From Gammaproteobacteria bacterium (lineage in GTDB: Bacteria; Pseudomonadota; Gammaproteobacteria; Acidiferrobacterales; Acidiferrobacteraceae): a DNA stretch of 5,154 nucleotides. The DNA is taken from positions 1 through 5,154 of the forward strand of contig JAPTWT010000104.1 in the NCBI GenBank assembly GCA_028064935.1, given 5' to 3'. Position numbers and translations under genes: made by a program. Below the pieces are notes generated by a model, which ran no database searches, was not told the origin of the DNA, and saw only the letters and a program-made list of their open reading frames with translations. Below, piece by piece: positions 4,295 to 5,154 of the stretch (position 1 is the first letter of the stretch; every line of letters begins with the position of its first letter).

Positions 4295-4570
4295 CTAAGC
4301 CGCGTTCCAGTTCGCGACGGCCTCTGCAAAGGCGCTCTGAATCTTCGCCCATCCCGCTGCTGAGATATGCCCGCTCTGGACGAGAGCAATGCTGGAATTG
4401 AGCATCTGAGCAAGCTGCCCAGCGGCGACGATGCCAGGGACCACGGCGGTATTACCGGAGGCGGCAGCAGCGAGCGATGCTACGCCGGTTGCCATTTGGA
4501 TGTCAGAGGCTACGGAGCCAGTGGCAGGCGCAGCGGTAGGTGTAGCAGTGGCGGTTGTTTCAGTGGTCAT
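4295..4570 (-). CDS. Ala/Thr-rich small protein, 91 aa, unknown function
   Basis: The first 20 residues are a low-complexity Thr/Ala/Pro/Glu stretch. A hydrophobic Ala-rich helix region follows (about 25-60, containing M-A-T-G-V-A-S-L-A-A-A-A-S-G), then S-G-H-I-S-A-A-G-W-A-K-I-Q-S-A-F, a probable amphipathic helix near the C-terminus. On the - strand GGGAG (4583-4579) lies 8 nt before the ATG. The gene begins 3 nt after the stop of the lipoprotein gene, so the two are co-transcribed. There is no cleavable signal peptide or strong membrane span. Similar Ala-rich proteins occur beside lysis genes in phages, but I cannot name a family. It is the last gene of the leftward operon. Confidence 0.7.
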   Translation of the reverse strand: MTTETTATATPTAAPATGSVASDIQMATGVASLAAAASGNTAVVPGIVAAGQLAQMLNSSIALVQSGHISAAGWAKIQSAFAEAVANWNAA

Positions 4571-4573
4571 ACA

Positions 4574-4906
4574 TTAAGCTCCCGGGTGTTGTTTCATGGC
4601 TGCAAGCTCAGCGATGCCCTTATCGAGCAGTGCGATGTCTTGCGAGGGGTTACTCGGAATTGGCCCTTTCACGATGGGCACCAGCAAAGCATTGAGAGTA
4701 TTGAATGCCCCGATCTGGCCGGCTGACAGCTTGCCCGCAGATCGCAGCGGAGTCACAGCGGTAAGCGCAGCGGTATAGGCGGACACTGCGTCGGCATACA
4801 GGACTTGAGGACTCGGACTTGGGCCGGAGCCAGGGGTGGTAGCGCAGGCCGCCAGAAGAAGTGGCAGCAGCGCCACGGTGAGACGATTAAGGACTTTGCG
4901 GTGCAT
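4574..4906 (-). CDS. Small lipoprotein, 110 aa, possibly lysis-associated
   Basis: The N-terminus has basic residues (M-H-R-K-V-L-N-R), a hydrophobic core and the lipobox L-L-A-A-C, with Cys21 as the expected lipidated residue. The next residues are A-T-T-P-G, with no Asp at +2, so sorting to the outer membrane is likely. A Pro/Ser/Gly linker (25-34) leads to a helical domain with A-Y-T-A-A-L-T-A-V (43-51) and a second part ending in D-K-G-I-A-E-L-A-A-M-K. AAGGAG lies 6 nt before the ATG on the - strand. The gene overlaps the end of the upstream membrane-protein gene by 20 nt. Small phage lipoproteins next to a holin-like gene can be outer-membrane spanins (o-spanins), but no embedded i-spanin frame was identified here and this one is longer than typical Rz1. 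The o-spanin reading is therefore weak; a generic phage lipoprotein is safer. Confidence 0.8.
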   Translation of the reverse strand: MHRKVLNRLTVALLPLLLAACATTPGSGPSPSPQVLYADAVSAYTAALTAVTPLRSAGKLSAGQIGAFNTLNALLVPIVKGPIPSNPSQDIALLDKGIAELAAMKQHPGA

Positions 4907-5150
4907 GGGTATCTCCTTGGGTTGAAGTGGGCACAGCGGGCTCCTGCGGCGCCGGCGCAGCAGGCAGGGAGGGCGCAGCGGTCAAATTGAGAGCGCCATA
5001 GTTGACGGAGTGGAAGATGCCGAGGGCAACAAGCCCGGATTCCAGGGCGGTCTCAAGGAAGGCAGCGGGCCACCACTTGAGGTAGACCCCCAAACCGAGC
5101 ATGGCGTAGAAAAAAAGCGCTGCGCCGTAGCGCAGATAGGTATTGTTCAC
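4887..5150 (-). CDS. Small holin-like membrane protein, 87 aa (start near the window edge)
   Basis: The frame begins at GTG 5150-5148, four bases from the right edge, so the ribosome site is not visible and the real start could be outside the window. The first hydrophobic segment is at about residues 8-24 (Y-G-A-A-L-F-F-Y-A-M-L-G-L-G-V-Y-L), followed by K-W-W-P. A second, weaker one is at about 34-48 (T-A-L-E-S-G-L-V-A-L-G-I-F-H-S). The tail (57-87) is Ala/Pro-rich and polar. Two short spans and a polar tail in under 90 residues, followed by a lipoprotein gene overlapping by 20 nt, fit a class II-like holin in a lysis cassette. Topology and context are the only evidence. It could equally be an unrelated small phage membrane protein. 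Confidence 0.65.
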   Translation of the reverse strand: MNNTYLRYGAALFFYAMLGLGVYLKWWPAAFLETALESGLVALGIFHSVNYGALNLTAAPSLPAAPAPQEPAVPTSTQGDTHAPQSP

Positions 5151-5154
5151 GGAT

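Noticed and set aside
4268..4363. GTG-started short + strand frame after AGGAGGAG at 4257-4264
   Set aside because: The ribosome-site-like sequence is good, but the frame runs antisense to the 91-residue gene and yields about 31 residues with no recognisable features.
4367..4726. 119-codon + strand ORF opposite the leftward operon
   Set aside because: It is antisense to two genes that have proper ribosome sites, and to a clear lipobox; Ser/Gly-rich shadow composition.
1..5154. CRISPR arrays, tRNA or rRNA genes, insertion sequences, attachment sites
   Set aside because: No regularly spaced repeats, tRNA-like cloverleaf, rRNA motifs, transposase or terminal inverted repeats with target duplications were seen on reading both strands.

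Overview
The window most resembles part of a tailed-phage or prophage genome (or a phage-like mobile element) of a Gram-negative, probably proteobacterial, host. This is inferred from gene content and not from any recognised strain. The supporting features are a ribonucleotide reductase beta subunit inside a run of tiny, tightly packed or overlapping ORFs; small Cys-rich proteins; a helix-turn-helix ORF; a membrane-anchored lytic transglycosylase; and an opposing cluster with a holin-like membrane protein and a small lipoprotein. Signal peptides, a lipobox and beta-barrel proteins require a host with an outer membrane. Coding density is very high and the base composition is GC-rich, with many C or G homopolymers.

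Region 1 (1-2178, + strand) reads as one compact transcription unit that starts before the window. It holds the tail of a small Cys-rich ORF, a possible 29-residue ORF joined to it by TAATG, nrdB, and four small unknown genes: a 116-residue soluble protein, a 66-residue single-pass membrane protein, a 63-residue Cys-rich protein and a 72-residue HTH-like protein. These are linked by a 10-nt gap, an ATGA overlap and two 14-nt overlaps. NrdB keeps all six metal ligands, the radical tyrosine and the C-terminal docking tail, so it should be functional with an alpha subunit that lies outside the window.

Region 2 (2165-4125, + strand) is a separate unit with its own sigma70-like promoter, whose -35 overlaps the stop codon of the HTH gene. 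An 8-bp inverted repeat sits at the predicted transcription start. The unit encodes two different small secreted beta-barrel-type outer membrane proteins and then an SLT-fold transglycosylase. An intrinsic terminator lies between the first and second barrel genes, so the first can be expressed strongly and the other two by read-through. A promoter, an envelope gene and a terminator inserted between phage modules is the layout of a 'moron' (an independently expressed phage cargo gene). This is the most interesting part of the window.

Region 3 (4126-4294) is a 169-nt convergent intergenic stretch with two strong hairpins, probably terminating transcription from both sides. Region 4 (4295-5154, - strand) is an operon of three small genes read right to left: a holin-like membrane protein with a GTG start at the window edge, a lipoprotein, and an Ala/Thr-rich 91-residue protein. 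Together with the transglycosylase these could form the lysis functions, but that is inference from topology and context.
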